Below are positions 36,714 to 45,373 of a stretch of 64,000 nucleotides of DNA, piece by piece. The translations under genes and the position numbers were made by a program. The notes beneath the pieces are model-generated. The model had not been told where the DNA came from. It worked only from the letters and a program-made list of their open reading frames with translations, and ran no database searches. Source of the DNA: Subsaximicrobium wynnwilliamsii (GTDB lineage Bacteria > Bacteroidota > Bacteroidia > Flavobacteriales > Flavobacteriaceae); assembly GCF_007997225.1 (NCBI RefSeq), contig NZ_VORM01000005.1:248001-312000 (forward strand). Reading direction: 5' to 3'. Every line of letters begins with the position of its first letter. Within the stretch, counting starts at the first letter, position 1.

Positions 36714-37106
36714 ATGAAAAAGTATATAATTTTGGTTGTTTTCGTCCTCTTACAAATCGGCCTTTACGCACAATCACAAGATAAAACTTATCTCAGGCAA
36801 GGGTATAGCCATGATGGCAATGGCTATAATGTGTGTGAGCTCATTATACACTCAGATTCTAGCTATACGTTCAAAAAATATAAGCTCGAGAACCGGAAAA
36901 GCAGAACAGAATACAGAAATTATGAGCCAGAAACAGCTTACGGAATCATAGAGAAGGTCGGCGATTTCTATGAGCATACAAAAATTGTAAATGACAGCAT
37001 TCCCGATAAGCAATGGATCTCACAAATTACCAATAAAAAAGTGATCCTTTTCACTGAAAAAGCCAATGGCTCTTTAAAACGTTTGGAAGCCTATAAACGC
37101 ATTTAA
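36714..37106 (+). CDS. Secreted protein of unknown function
   Basis: A 130-residue secreted protein with signal MKKYIILVVFVLLQIGLYAQ. The start at 36714 gives the signal peptide; the frame from 36663 would add 17 unrelated residues. The mature part is a small beta-rich domain (HSDSSYTFKKYKLENRKS, YGIIEKVGDFYE, KVILFTEKANGSLKRLEAY) of no recognised family. It follows the photolyase gene by 58 bases and ends before a bidirectional terminator. Confidence 0.65.
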   Translation: MKKYIILVVFVLLQIGLYAQSQDKTYLRQGYSHDGNGYNVCELIIHSDSSYTFKKYKLENRKSRTEYRNYEPETAYGIIEKVGDFYEHTKIVNDSIPDKQWISQITNKKVILFTEKANGSLKRLEAYKRI

Positions 37107-37147
37107 TACTGGCATTCGTGTTTCCCTGCTTCAGATTAAGCATTAAA

Positions 37148-37175
37148 AAAAGCCTCAGTGAACGAGGCTTTTTTT
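37148..37175. terminator. Bidirectional terminator between converging genes
   Basis: A nine-bp perfect stem AAAAGCCTC/GAGGCTTTT (37148-37156 and 37164-37172) with a seven-base loop and A- and T-runs on both sides. It separates the secreted-protein gene from murA. Confidence 0.9.
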
Positions 37176-37199
37176 AATTGTTTGCTTTCCGAAGAAAAA

Positions 37200-38516
37200 T
37201 CAATTTCCTTCTACCCTAGTGATTTTGGCACCAATGGCTCGAAGCCGTTCGTCTATATTCTCATAACCGCGATCAATTTGCTCGATGTTATGAATGGTTG
37301 ATGTGCCTTTTGCAGATAAGGCTGCAATGAGTAGCGCAACCCCAGCTCTAATATCTGGCGAGGTCATGGTGGTCGCTTTCAATTTAGATTTAAAATCGTG
37401 ACCAATAACGGTTGCTCTGTGGGGATCACAAAGAATGATCTTAGCGCCCATATCAATCAATTTGTCAACAAAGAACAATCGGCTCTCAAACATTTTTTGG
37501 TGCACCAAGGCGCTTCCTCGAGCCTGGGTCAAAACCACGAGCACAATGCTCAACAAATCTGGAGTAAACCCTGGCCATGGCGCATCGCTAAACGTTAAAA
37601 TAGAGCCATCGATATAGCTTTGTACTTCATAGCCATTAGTATGGGCGGGAATGTAAATATCATCACCACGACGCTCTACGGTAATACCGATTTTTCTAAA
37701 AACGTCTGGTATTTGTCCCAAATCGTCCCAACTCACATTGGTAATGGTCAATTCACTTTGGGTCATTGCTGCCAAACCAATCCAGCTACCAATTTCAATC
37801 ATGTCTGGTAACATGCGGTGGCTTGTTCCGCCCAAGGTATCAACACCTTCAATGATAAGCATGTTAGAACCAACGCCGCTTATTTTGGCGCCCATTCTAT
37901 TGAGCATTTTACAGAGTTGCTGCAAATAAGGTTCACAAGCTGCATTATAAAGTGTGGTTGTACCTTCAGCCAAAACCGCAGCCATCAAGATGTTCGCGGT
38001 GCCGGTTACAGAAGCTTCATCTAAAAGCATGAATGTGCCTTTAAGCTTATCGGCTTCCACACCATAAAAATAATCTTCTTTATTGTATCTAAACTTGGCA
38101 CCTAATTTAATAAAACCTTCAAAGTGGGTATCCAATCTGCGACGACCAATTTTGTCACCTCCAGGTTTCGGGATATACCCTTTACCAAAGCGTGCCAACA
38201 AAGGACCTACGATCATTATGGAACCTCTAAGGCCTTTGCCATCCTCTTTAAATTCTGCAGACTCCAAATACTTTAAGTTGAGATCATCGGCTTTAAAGGT
38301 ATAGGACCCTTGACCGATTTTATTGATCTTAACGCCCAGTTTTTTGAGCAGCGCAATGAGTTTATTGACATCGATGATGTCTGGAATGTTGTCTATCTTA
38401 ATTTCCTGATCAGTTAGTAGCACTGCACACAGGATTTGTAGCGCTTCGTTTTTGGCGCCTTGCGGTTGGATCTTTCCTTTTAATTGATGTCCACCTTCAA
38501 TTATAAATGTTGACAT
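37200..38516 (-). CDS. murA: UDP-N-acetylglucosamine 1-carboxyvinyltransferase, Asp at the fosfomycin site
   Basis: A 438-residue MurA, the first committed step of peptidoglycan synthesis: enolpyruvyl transfer from PEP to UDP-GlcNAc. The inverse alpha/beta barrel repeats and the opening GGHQLKGKIQPQGAKNEAL are typical. The loop that holds the catalytic Cys115 in E. coli reads KPGGDKIGRR here, with Asp121 (codon GAC at 38156-38154). Asp at this place is known to keep activity while preventing covalent attack by fosfomycin, as in Mycobacterium. It follows the DUF4290 gene by nine bases. Confidence 0.95.
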   Translation of the reverse strand: MSTFIIEGGHQLKGKIQPQGAKNEALQILCAVLLTDQEIKIDNIPDIIDVNKLIALLKKLGVKINKIGQGSYTFKADDLNLKYLESAEFKEDGKGLRGSIMIVGPLLARFGKGYIPKPGGDKIGRRRLDTHFEGFIKLGAKFRYNKEDYFYGVEADKLKGTFMLLDEASVTGTANILMAAVLAEGTTTLYNAACEPYLQQLCKMLNRMGAKISGVGSNMLIIEGVDTLGGTSHRMLPDMIEIGSWIGLAAMTQSELTITNVSWDDLGQIPDVFRKIGITVERRGDDIYIPAHTNGYEVQSYIDGSILTFSDAPWPGFTPDLLSIVLVVLTQARGSALVHQKMFESRLFFVDKLIDMGAKIILCDPHRATVIGHDFKSKLKATTMTSPDIRAGVALLIAALSAKGTSTIHNIEQIDRGYENIDERLRAIGAKITRVEGN

Positions 38517-38525
38517 GAAGTAAGT

Positions 38526-39185
38526 TTAGTAGCGTTTTCGGCTTCGGTTGGAGGTGTTTTTCTTGTGATGTGCCTTTTTGGAGCTGGTCTTGGTGTTGGT
38601 ATATTTGGTGTTGCCACGCATAAGACTAGAAGCATCAGATAAATCTTCTTCTTCCTTGTTCAAGTTGATCTTGCCATCAGAAAGTTCGTAAAGATGCTTA
38701 AAAATCACATCATCCTCAACCGTATCCTTGTTCCAATTTAAAAAGCATTTTTTCATATGGTTGGCAATGGTATAGATCAAGGCTTCCTTGAGTTCGCCAT
38801 CTTCCCAGGTATTGGCCACATCAATCATGGTCTTGATATTGTTACCGTAGAAACGATATTTGGGAAAATTTTGCGGATATTCCAAAGGTTCAGGCCTTGC
38901 GTACACTTCCTCGCGCGTCGGTTTTGGGAAATCCAGATCAACGTCCAAGTCAAAATCGGCCATCATAAAGAGTTGATCCCAAAGTTTATGCTGAAAATCT
39001 GGCACATCACGCAAATGCGGTTGTAAATTGCCCATGACCGAAATGATTGCATTTGCAACTTTAAGTCGTTCTTCCTTGGTTGGTTGTTCTTTTGCGTAAT
39101 TGATCATTTTTTGAAGATGTCGTCCATATTCTGGAATGATCAAATGCTCACGCTCTGTATTGTATTCTAAATTGTCTGTTAACAT
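38526..39185 (-). CDS. DUF4290-family protein
   Basis: A 219-residue soluble helical protein with the DUF4290 pattern NLEYNTEREHLIIPEYGRHLQKMI and LPNRHxNMxxDLDxD-like acidic segment (DFDLDVDLDFPKPTREE), followed by a Lys-rich C-terminal tail with low complexity (KTSSKKAHHKKNTSNRSRKR). The family is found in Bacteroidota, usually directly upstream of murA, as here. Function is unknown; the basic tail suggests nucleic-acid or envelope contact, which is inference. Confidence 0.85.
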   Translation of the reverse strand: MLTDNLEYNTEREHLIIPEYGRHLQKMINYAKEQPTKEERLKVANAIISVMGNLQPHLRDVPDFQHKLWDQLFMMADFDLDVDLDFPKPTREEVYARPEPLEYPQNFPKYRFYGNNIKTMIDVANTWEDGELKEALIYTIANHMKKCFLNWNKDTVEDDVIFKHLYELSDGKINLNKEEEDLSDASSLMRGNTKYTNTKTSSKKAHHKKNTSNRSRKRY

Positions 39186-39271
39186 GTAATGTGGTGTAGT
39201 GTTTGTAATGCGTGTACGAAGTAGTTCTGTACGTGTGCAAAATACAAAAAATTTATTAGCAAGCTCAAGAT

Positions 39272-39565
39272 TTACAAAGAAATTACGCCATCTATCTTAT
39301 CGCCCACCTCTTTATATTTTTTGATGACCGCATCTGGATCGGCCATGGTTACATTCACAGAGACGCTGGTATAGGTACCCTTTTTGGATTCCTTAGTAGA
39401 AATGACTGCGCCTAAATTATTGAAAAGATTTTCAATTTGATCAATTTTAGAAAGATCGGATGGCACAATAAACTTATAAAGATACTCAGCTGGCCAGCTG
39501 GATGTGTCGTATAATTGTGATCTTAATTTGTTATAAAAGGCTTCGGTTTTTTTTTCTGTACTCAT
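39272..39565 (-). CDS. DUF493-family protein
   Basis: A 97-residue protein with the DUF493 (YbeD-like) ferredoxin-like fold: WPAEYLYKFIVPS, then a helix DQIENLFNNLGAV, then GTYTSVSVNVTMADPDAVIKKYKEV. The function of the family is not known; regulatory domains of the ACT kind share its fold. It lies upstream of the DUF4290-murA pair on the same strand, 86 bases away. Confidence 0.85.
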   Translation of the reverse strand: MSTEKKTEAFYNKLRSQLYDTSSWPAEYLYKFIVPSDLSKIDQIENLFNNLGAVISTKESKKGTYTSVSVNVTMADPDAVIKKYKEVGDKIDGVISL

Positions 39566-39814
39566 AATGCTTCATTAATTCATTAGCAAAGATAGCGATT
39601 ACCCTGCTCAAGTTTTCTCATTGGTTGAAATCGAAACTTAAATTTGAGGCTGTAGTACCATCCGTTTCCAAAATGCATTAAAACACTTGAGTGTTTGACC
39701 GCGCCATGGCGTTAAAACAAAAAACAGCGCAAAATTTTCTACAGGAATGATTTAAGGCCCTAATTTCGGGTTTCGCTTGGTATTCACTAAATTTACAGCC
39801 AAAACCTTGCCAAA

Positions 39815-40354
39815 TTGAATACAAAGCAAATTGTCATAACCGGAGGCCCAGGTACTGGAAAATCCTCAATCATTAATGAACTTTTAAAGCGCGGCTACCC
39901 TTGTATGGAAGAGGTTTCCAGACAAGTCACTCTAGAAGCCAGAGAAAACGGCATAGAACAACTCTTCTTAACTGAGCCACTACGTTTTAGCGAACTATTA
40001 CTAGAGGCTCGCCTAAAGCAATTTCACGACTCGCAAAACGCAGAGATTCCTTATATATTTATCGATCGAGGGATGCCAGACGTTTTGGCATATATGGACT
40101 ATGCCAGTGCCAATTATCCCGATCATTTTACAAGCACCTGTGAAGCCCATCGCTATCACAGCGTATTTAACCTTGCCCCTTGGGAAACTATTTTTGTTTC
40201 GGATAGCGAGCGCTACGAAGATTTTGATCAAGCGGTGCAAATACATGAGCAATTGGTAAAAACCTACGAACGTTTTGGCTACCATTTGATTGATGTCCCT
40301 TTTGAGAGCATTGAAAAACGTGCCGATTTCATCTTGAACTTTGTCAGCCCATAA
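39815..40354 (+). CDS. P-loop ATPase/kinase-like protein (NadR/Ttd14-like AAA)
   Basis: A 179-residue P-loop protein. Walker A is GGPGTGKSS near the N-terminus, and a Walker-B-like YIFIDRGMPDVLAY follows. The pattern matches the small AAA domain (NadR/Ttd14-like) seen in nucleotide or NAD-metabolism kinases. The start codon is TTG at 39815, since no ATG precedes the P-loop within the open frame. It ends two bases before recQ, so the two are co-translated. The substrate is unknown. Confidence 0.85.
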   Translation: MNTKQIVITGGPGTGKSSIINELLKRGYPCMEEVSRQVTLEARENGIEQLFLTEPLRFSELLLEARLKQFHDSQNAEIPYIFIDRGMPDVLAYMDYASANYPDHFTSTCEAHRYHSVFNLAPWETIFVSDSERYEDFDQAVQIHEQLVKTYERFGYHLIDVPFESIEKRADFILNFVSP

Positions 40355-40356
40355 AT

Positions 40357-42267
40357 ATGTCACATCCCATAAACATATTAGAGCGCTATTGGCAGCACAC
40401 TTCATTTAGACCCTTGCAAGAGGAGATCATTACCGCAGTGTTGAACAATGAAGACACCTTTGTACTATTACCAACTGGCGGCGGCAAATCGGTATGTTTT
40501 CAAGTTCCCGCACTTGTAAAGGATGGTATTTGCATTGTGATTTCACCATTGATTGCCTTGATGAAAGACCAAGTGAATGCGTTGAAGCTGAAAGGCATCA
40601 AAGCCATGGCCTTGACCAGTGGCATTAGCTATCAAGACTTGGATACGCTTTTAGACAATTGCATCTACGGAAATTACAAATTTTTGTATCTCTCGCCCGA
40701 GCGTTTGCAACAGGATATCGTGCAGCAGCGCATCGCACAAATGAACGTAAACCTAATTGCGGTTGATGAGGCGCATTGCATAAGTCAGTGGGGAAATGAT
40801 TTTAGACCTGCCTACTTAAATATAGCGCTCTTGCGCGAATTGCTACCCAGCGTGAACGTAATTGCGCTTACAGCAACCGCGAAACCAAACGTGATTGAAG
40901 AAACCATGAGCGCATTGGATTTTATCGCTCCCAAAGTCTTTAGAGCCTCTTTTGAAAGGCCTAATATTGCTTATAAGGTCTTTTACAGTGAGGATAAACT
41001 TTACGACCTCGAGCAAGTTCTTAAAAAATACCCAGGTGCGTCCATAATTTATGTACGCAGCAGAAAGGCTTCCGTGGAAATTCATGACCAATTGACCAAA
41101 CTCGGCTTTGATGCCACCTTTTTTCACGGAGGCATCCCCAACAAGGAAAAGCAGGAACGTTTAGACCATTGGATGAACAATCGCAAACGCATCATGGTGG
41201 CCACCACTGCTTTTGGGATGGGCATTGATAAACCCGATGTCAAAACCGTGGTGCACATGAATTTGCCCGAAAGTCTGGAGAGTTATTATCAAGAAGCTGG
41301 TCGTGCCGGACGAAACAACGAGAAGGCCCATGCCATTTTACTCTACAATGCTTCAGATGAAATATTACTGAAAAATCAATTCATTAGAAGCTTGCCTTCT
41401 ATTGACGCGATTAAGTTGGTTTATCGAAAATTGTGCAACTATTTTCAAATCCCTTTTGGTGAGGGAGAAACATCGATGCATCAGTTTGATTTCAATGATT
41501 TTTGCAAAACCTATGATTTCAATCCCTTGCAAACCTACGCGATACTTCAGTTATTGGATCGTAACAGCATTATTAAATTATCGCAACAGTTCAATTATAA
41601 AACCAGGCTTCAGTTTATTTTAAGCAATGCCGCAGTATTTCATTATCTCGAGCGTCACCAAAGTTTCCAAACCATTGTGAAATCGATTTTGAGAACCTAT
41701 GGCGGTATTTTCGAGCACGAGCTTGCCATCAATCTCCATTTGATCGCCACTAAGGCGTCCACTTCGGAAAAGGAAATCATTGCAGTTCTCAATACGCTTA
41801 AGCGCGATGGTGTGGCAGAGTTTATGTTTTCCAACACCGATTCTGAAATTGTTTTCATCCAGCCCAGGGAAGACGACATGACCATTAACCGAATTGCCAA
41901 AACGGTTGAGCAACAAATGGCACTCAAAACGATGCAGGTCAATTCCGTTTTGGAGTATATCAAAAATGATGATGTTTGCAGAAGTGTGCAATTATTGAGC
42001 TATTTTGGGGAAGAAACAGGTAAACCTTGCGGAATATGTTCGGTATGCACTGCAAAGGGGGCTAAAAAAACAGCATTAGTACACAGTGAAAAACAGCTAG
42101 AGCAAACGCTTGTACAAATTCTAAGCACAAGGGCTTGCAACTCCAGACAATTAACCGAGCAATGCAAAGCCCCTAAAGAACAGGTCTTAAAAGCCATCAA
42201 AAATCTTCTGGAACTTCAAAAGATTGAATGTACCGAAGCCAACACCTATAGATTAAAAAACTTATGA
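40357..42267 (+). CDS. recQ: RecQ-type ATP-dependent DNA helicase
   Basis: A 636-residue superfamily 2 helicase that unwinds DNA 3' to 5' in repair and recombination. Walker A is LPTGGGKSVCFQ (Lys44), the Walker B is DEAHCISQW (Asp137), and later motifs SATAxP-like and QEAGRAGR are present. The zinc-binding region has CGICSVC (Cys558, 561, 564). A winged-helix region follows, but the HRDC domain of long RecQ proteins is absent, as is common in shorter family members. It is coupled to the upstream ATPase gene. Confidence 0.94.
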   Translation: MSHPINILERYWQHTSFRPLQEEIITAVLNNEDTFVLLPTGGGKSVCFQVPALVKDGICIVISPLIALMKDQVNALKLKGIKAMALTSGISYQDLDTLLDNCIYGNYKFLYLSPERLQQDIVQQRIAQMNVNLIAVDEAHCISQWGNDFRPAYLNIALLRELLPSVNVIALTATAKPNVIEETMSALDFIAPKVFRASFERPNIAYKVFYSEDKLYDLEQVLKKYPGASIIYVRSRKASVEIHDQLTKLGFDATFFHGGIPNKEKQERLDHWMNNRKRIMVATTAFGMGIDKPDVKTVVHMNLPESLESYYQEAGRAGRNNEKAHAILLYNASDEILLKNQFIRSLPSIDAIKLVYRKLCNYFQIPFGEGETSMHQFDFNDFCKTYDFNPLQTYAILQLLDRNSIIKLSQQFNYKTRLQFILSNAAVFHYLERHQSFQTIVKSILRTYGGIFEHELAINLHLIATKASTSEKEIIAVLNTLKRDGVAEFMFSNTDSEIVFIQPREDDMTINRIAKTVEQQMALKTMQVNSVLEYIKNDDVCRSVQLLSYFGEETGKPCGICSVCTAKGAKKTALVHSEKQLEQTLVQILSTRACNSRQLTEQCKAPKEQVLKAIKNLLELQKIECTEANTYRLKNL

Positions 42268-42324
42268 AACGAGCATGTTCAAAATTTTATCACACAACGA
42301 AATGATTAATGGCGAACAGCACCG

Positions 42325-42338
42325 GCCTGCCGGCAGGC
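42325..42338. repeat. Short GC-rich palindrome, interspersed-repeat type
   Basis: GCCTGCCGGCAGGC is a perfect 14-bp palindrome in an otherwise AT-rich gap between recQ and fmt. Similar CCTGCCGGCAGGC elements are widespread intergenic repeats in flavobacteria, by my recollection, not by search. Confidence 0.6.
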
Positions 42339-42373
42339 AGCTGTGACCATAAAAAAACAATAGATTTATACAC

Positions 42374-43327
42374 ATGAAAACAGACGCCTTACGAATTGTA
42401 TTTATGGGCACTCCAGATTTTGCGGTAGCCAATTTGAAAGCCTTAGTAGAAGCCAAGCACGAAGTTGTTGGTGTGATCACTGCGCCCGACAAACCTGCAG
42501 GCCGTGGCAGAAAGCTGCAGCAATCTGCAGTGAAAACCTACGCCCAATCCCAAGGTTTAAAGCTCTTGCAGCCCACCAATCTCAAAGACGAAGCCTTTCT
42601 TTCAGAATTAAAAGCGCTGCATGCCAATTTACAGGTCATTGTGGCCTTTAGAATGTTGCCCAAAGCGGTTTGGGATATGCCAAAATATGGCACTTTCAAT
42701 CTGCATGCATCCTTGTTGCCCCAATATAGAGGAGCGGCACCCATACATTGGGCCATCATCAATGGCGAAACCAAAACTGGGGTCAGTACTTTTTTTATCG
42801 ATGATAAGATTGATACCGGTGCCATTATTGCCCAAACTGAAATAGGTATCGAACCTACCGAGACCGTGGGGCAGCTTCATGATCGCTTGATGCACTTGGG
42901 CAGTCACTTAGTGCTTGAAACGGTCGATAAGATCGCGCAAGGTGAGGTAAAGACCTATATCCAGCCTGAAAACGAAGATCTAAAAACAGCATACAAGCTC
43001 AACAAAGACAATTGCAAGATAGATTGGACAAAAGATGTGGCGACGGTTTATGATAAGATTCGTGGCTTAAACCCTTTTCCTTCCGCATGGAGCTTTCTTG
43101 AAAATGGCGAAGAGCAACAGTCTGTGAAATTTTTTGACATTACTAAGGAAGCTGTTTCCCACAAATATGACTTCGGAAAAATCATAAACTCCAAAACAGC
43201 ATTAAAGGTGGCCGTAAAAAATGGCTTCATACATATTAAAGAACTCCAACTTCCTGGAAAACGCAAAATGGATATCAATTCACTTTTGAACGGTTACGAA
43301 TTTGAGGAAAATGCTAAAATGCTTTAA
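42374..43327 (+). CDS. fmt: Methionyl-tRNA formyltransferase
   Basis: A 317-residue enzyme that formylates initiator Met-tRNA using 10-formyl-tetrahydrofolate. The catalytic region reads LHASLLPQYRGAAPIHWAI, with Asn/His and the DDKIDTG Asp loop. The C-terminal OB-like domain begins at about residue 205. N-terminal IVFMGTPDFAV is typical. Length is normal. It begins 107 bases after recQ and precedes HU. Confidence 0.95.
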   Translation: MKTDALRIVFMGTPDFAVANLKALVEAKHEVVGVITAPDKPAGRGRKLQQSAVKTYAQSQGLKLLQPTNLKDEAFLSELKALHANLQVIVAFRMLPKAVWDMPKYGTFNLHASLLPQYRGAAPIHWAIINGETKTGVSTFFIDDKIDTGAIIAQTEIGIEPTETVGQLHDRLMHLGSHLVLETVDKIAQGEVKTYIQPENEDLKTAYKLNKDNCKIDWTKDVATVYDKIRGLNPFPSAWSFLENGEEQQSVKFFDITKEAVSHKYDFGKIINSKTALKVAVKNGFIHIKELQLPGKRKMDINSLLNGYEFEENAKML

Positions 43328-43376
43328 ACCCTCATGTTTACTGACAATTTTAAAAATTGCGTAAAAAACACCGTCG

Positions 43377-43405
43377 TTATCAACAAATGGGCAAAGTTAT
43401 CAACA
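43377..43405 (+). promoter_or_regulatory. Paired DnaA-box-like direct repeats upstream of HU
   Basis: Two copies of GTTATCAACAAAT occur at 43376-43388 and 43396-43408, exactly 20 bp apart. Each contains TTATCAACA, one base off the classical DnaA box TTATCCACA. The pair lies 27 bases upstream of the HU -33 box. Replication origin function is not implied by two boxes alone. Confidence 0.5.
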
Positions 43406-43431
43406 AATACTTGCATTTCCCTTGCTGTTAC

Positions 43432-43461
43432 TTGTGTAGGTGGAATTTACGTATAAATTTG
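43432..43461 (+). promoter_or_regulatory. Promoter of the HU gene
   Basis: TTG (43432-43434), 19 bases, then TAAATTTG (43454-43461): a full match to the Bacteroidota consensus. The start codon is 60 bases on, after an AT-rich leader. Confidence 0.75.
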
Positions 43462-43521
43462 TAAGAGGATTTAACATAACGTTTAACCCAACTATTTTTT
43501 AATAATTTAAATTTTAATTTT

Positions 43522-43794
43522 ATGAACAAAACAGATTTAATCAATGGCATGGCAGAAAACGCTGGTATCACAAAGGCAGCTGCTAAAAAAGCATTAGATT
43601 CTTTATTATCTGACGTAGAAGGAGCTTTGAAAAAAGGAAACAGAGTTTCTTTGGTAGGTTTCGGATCATGGTCGGTATCTAAAAGATCGGCTAGAGAAGG
43701 TAGAAATCCACAAACTGGAAAAACGATTCAAATCAAAGCGAAAAACGTAGTGAAGTTTAAAGCTGGTTCTGATTTGAGCAACGCAGTAAACTAA
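43522..43794 (+). CDS. HU-family DNA-binding protein
   Basis: A 90-residue histone-like protein. The pattern NKTDLINGMAENAGITKAAAKKAL, the DNA-clasping arm GSWSVSKRSAREGRNPQTGKTIQIKA and the end VKFKAGSDLSNAVN are those of HU. As a dimer it bends and compacts DNA. A strong consensus promoter and terminator bound it, so it is monocistronic. Which HU paralogue it is cannot be told. Confidence 0.95.
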   Translation: MNKTDLINGMAENAGITKAAAKKALDSLLSDVEGALKKGNRVSLVGFGSWSVSKRSAREGRNPQTGKTIQIKAKNVVKFKAGSDLSNAVN

Positions 43795-43817
43795 TATTTC
43801 TCTGAGATAAATTATAG

Positions 43818-43848
43818 AAAGCCTACTTTTTGAGTAGGCTTTTTTTTG
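43818..43848 (+). terminator. Terminator of the HU gene
   Basis: Stem AAAGCCTAC/GTAGGCTTT (43818-43826 and 43834-43842) and a T-run to 43848, 23 bases after the stop. Confidence 0.9.
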
Positions 43849-43961
43849 TCAAATTTAGTTCAAAAGCTATAAATTAGTTAGAACGGTTAGCCCTTTACGG
43901 GCTTATTTATGTTAAAAAAAATTGCATAGTATAAAAATATGTTTTAGTTTTAAAACAAATC

Positions 43962-44531
43962 ATGATGAATATGATTATAACACAACCCAAAAAAGGCACC
44001 CTATTAATTGCAGAACCCTCCATAACTGGTGATATATCTTTTAATAGATCTGTGATTCTTTTGGCCGATTATAACAAAGAGGGCTCCGTTGGTTTTATAC
44101 TGAATAAACCCTTGAGTTTTGAATTAAGAGACCTGATTCCCCAAACCAACTCTGATTTTAAAGTCCATAATGGCGGCCCGGTAGAACAGGACAATCTCTA
44201 TTTTATTCATCAGGTGCCGCATTTGATCCCTGAAAGTGTAGAAATCTCGAACGGTGTGTTTTGGGGCGGCAATTTTGAATCGGTATTAGAACTTTTGGCC
44301 GCTGGCAGTCTGGAAAGTAGTGACATTCGTTTTTTCTTAGGCTATTCTGGTTGGGGTTCAGACCAATTGGAGAACGAACTTCAATCCCGGGCCTGGATTG
44401 TATTGGAAAACATCTATAAAAGTGACCTTATTGAAAAGTGTCAAGAGACCTTCTGGAAAGAAAAAATGATAGAGCTTGGTGGCGATTATTCATTATGGTC
44501 CAATTCACCCGCAGATCCCAGTTACAATTGA
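43962..44531 (+). CDS. YqgE/AlgH-family protein
   Basis: A 189-residue soluble protein. The pattern PKKGTLLIAEPSITGDISFNRSVILL, GSVGFILNKPL and HNGGPVEQDNLYFIH match the YqgE/AlgH family. Its biochemical role is unknown; a regulatory function has been proposed for some relatives. The first of three near ATG codons (43962) is used. Its end overlaps by ten bases the end of the convergent aminotransferase gene. Confidence 0.9.
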   Translation: MMNMIITQPKKGTLLIAEPSITGDISFNRSVILLADYNKEGSVGFILNKPLSFELRDLIPQTNSDFKVHNGGPVEQDNLYFIHQVPHLIPESVEISNGVFWGGNFESVLELLAAGSLESSDIRFFLGYSGWGSDQLENELQSRAWIVLENIYKSDLIEKCQETFWKEKMIELGGDYSLWSNSPADPSYN

Positions 44532-45373
44532 GCCAAACGCAATTTGGTGTTGAGTCGTTTTAGAATATCGGCTGTAAGCGATGTTGAAAATTCTTTTTTT
44601 CGATAGGTTAGGATAGGCTGTATCCCCACGATCACATTCGTAATGAACAGCTCGTCTGCTTTTTGAAGTTCAAAAGGCGAAATGGATGCTTCTTCCACCA
44701 TATAGTCCCCCGAGTTTGCAATCACTTCAATAATTTGTTTCCGCATGATGCCCTTAAGACATCCATCCTCCAAAGGTGGTGTTTTAATGTGTTCGCCTTT
44801 GACCAAAAATATGTTTCCATTTAAGGCTTCCACCACATTTTTGTTGGTATTGAGCAATAGGCAGTTGTCAAAATCATTTTCTTCCGCATAAATGCTTCCC
44901 AAAACATTGATGGCCTTATTGTTTGTCTTTAAGGTAGACAAAAGTCCAGGCGCCACATAGAAGTCTTTATAAAGGTCTACAAGGTAAGGCTTGGCTGTTG
45001 AAAGTTCATAAAAACTCGAAGGCAGTGCTTCAGCAACCATGGTATAGGAAATGGTTTTGGAGATTGGGCGGTACTTCCCTCCTTCTCCACGATCTACATT
45101 GATTCGAACGCGAGCCGATGATTTTGCCAAACCATTGGTATTGATGGTTTTTAGAACCTCGGCCTCAAGAAATTCCATGGTAAAATCCATTGGGATTTCC
45201 ATTCTCATGATGCGCATGGAAGCCATAAGCCTAAAATAATGATCTTCCCAAAAGAAAATTTTTCCGTGGACTACTTTTAGGGTTTCAAAGATAGCATCTC
45301 CATATTTGTAGCCTCTATTCTCTAAACTGATCACATTGGTTTCAGCAACTAATTTTCCGTTGAAATTTATCAT
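44522..45373 (-). CDS. Aminotransferase class IV (branched-chain aminotransferase/ADC lyase-like)
   Basis: A 283-residue PLP enzyme of fold type IV. Signatures are YKYGDAIFETLKVVHGKIFFWEDHY, the PLP-lysine region LKTNNKAINVLGSIYAEEN, and NNVxxxxGNIFLV-type loop. It may be a branched-chain aminotransferase or an aminodeoxychorismate lyase (pabC); neighbours do not decide. The start ATG (45373) directly follows the U-tract of the preceding terminator hairpin, so it has no room for a separate ribosome site. Confidence 0.82.
   Translation of the reverse strand: MINFNGKLVAETNVISLENRGYKYGDAIFETLKVVHGKIFFWEDHYFRLMASMRIMRMEIPMDFTMEFLEAEVLKTINTNGLAKSSARVRINVDRGEGGKYRPISKTISYTMVAEALPSSFYELSTAKPYLVDLYKDFYVAPGLLSTLKTNNKAINVLGSIYAEENDFDNCLLLNTNKNVVEALNGNIFLVKGEHIKTPPLEDGCLKGIMRKQIIEVIANSGDYMVEEASISPFELQKADELFITNVIVGIQPILTYRKKEFSTSLTADILKRLNTKLRLAQL

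Noticed and set aside
43377-43405. A replication origin at the paired DnaA-box-like repeats
   Set aside because: Only two near-boxes are present, with no dnaA gene, no longer box cluster and no clear AT-rich unwinding element bounded by boxes, so an origin is not supported.
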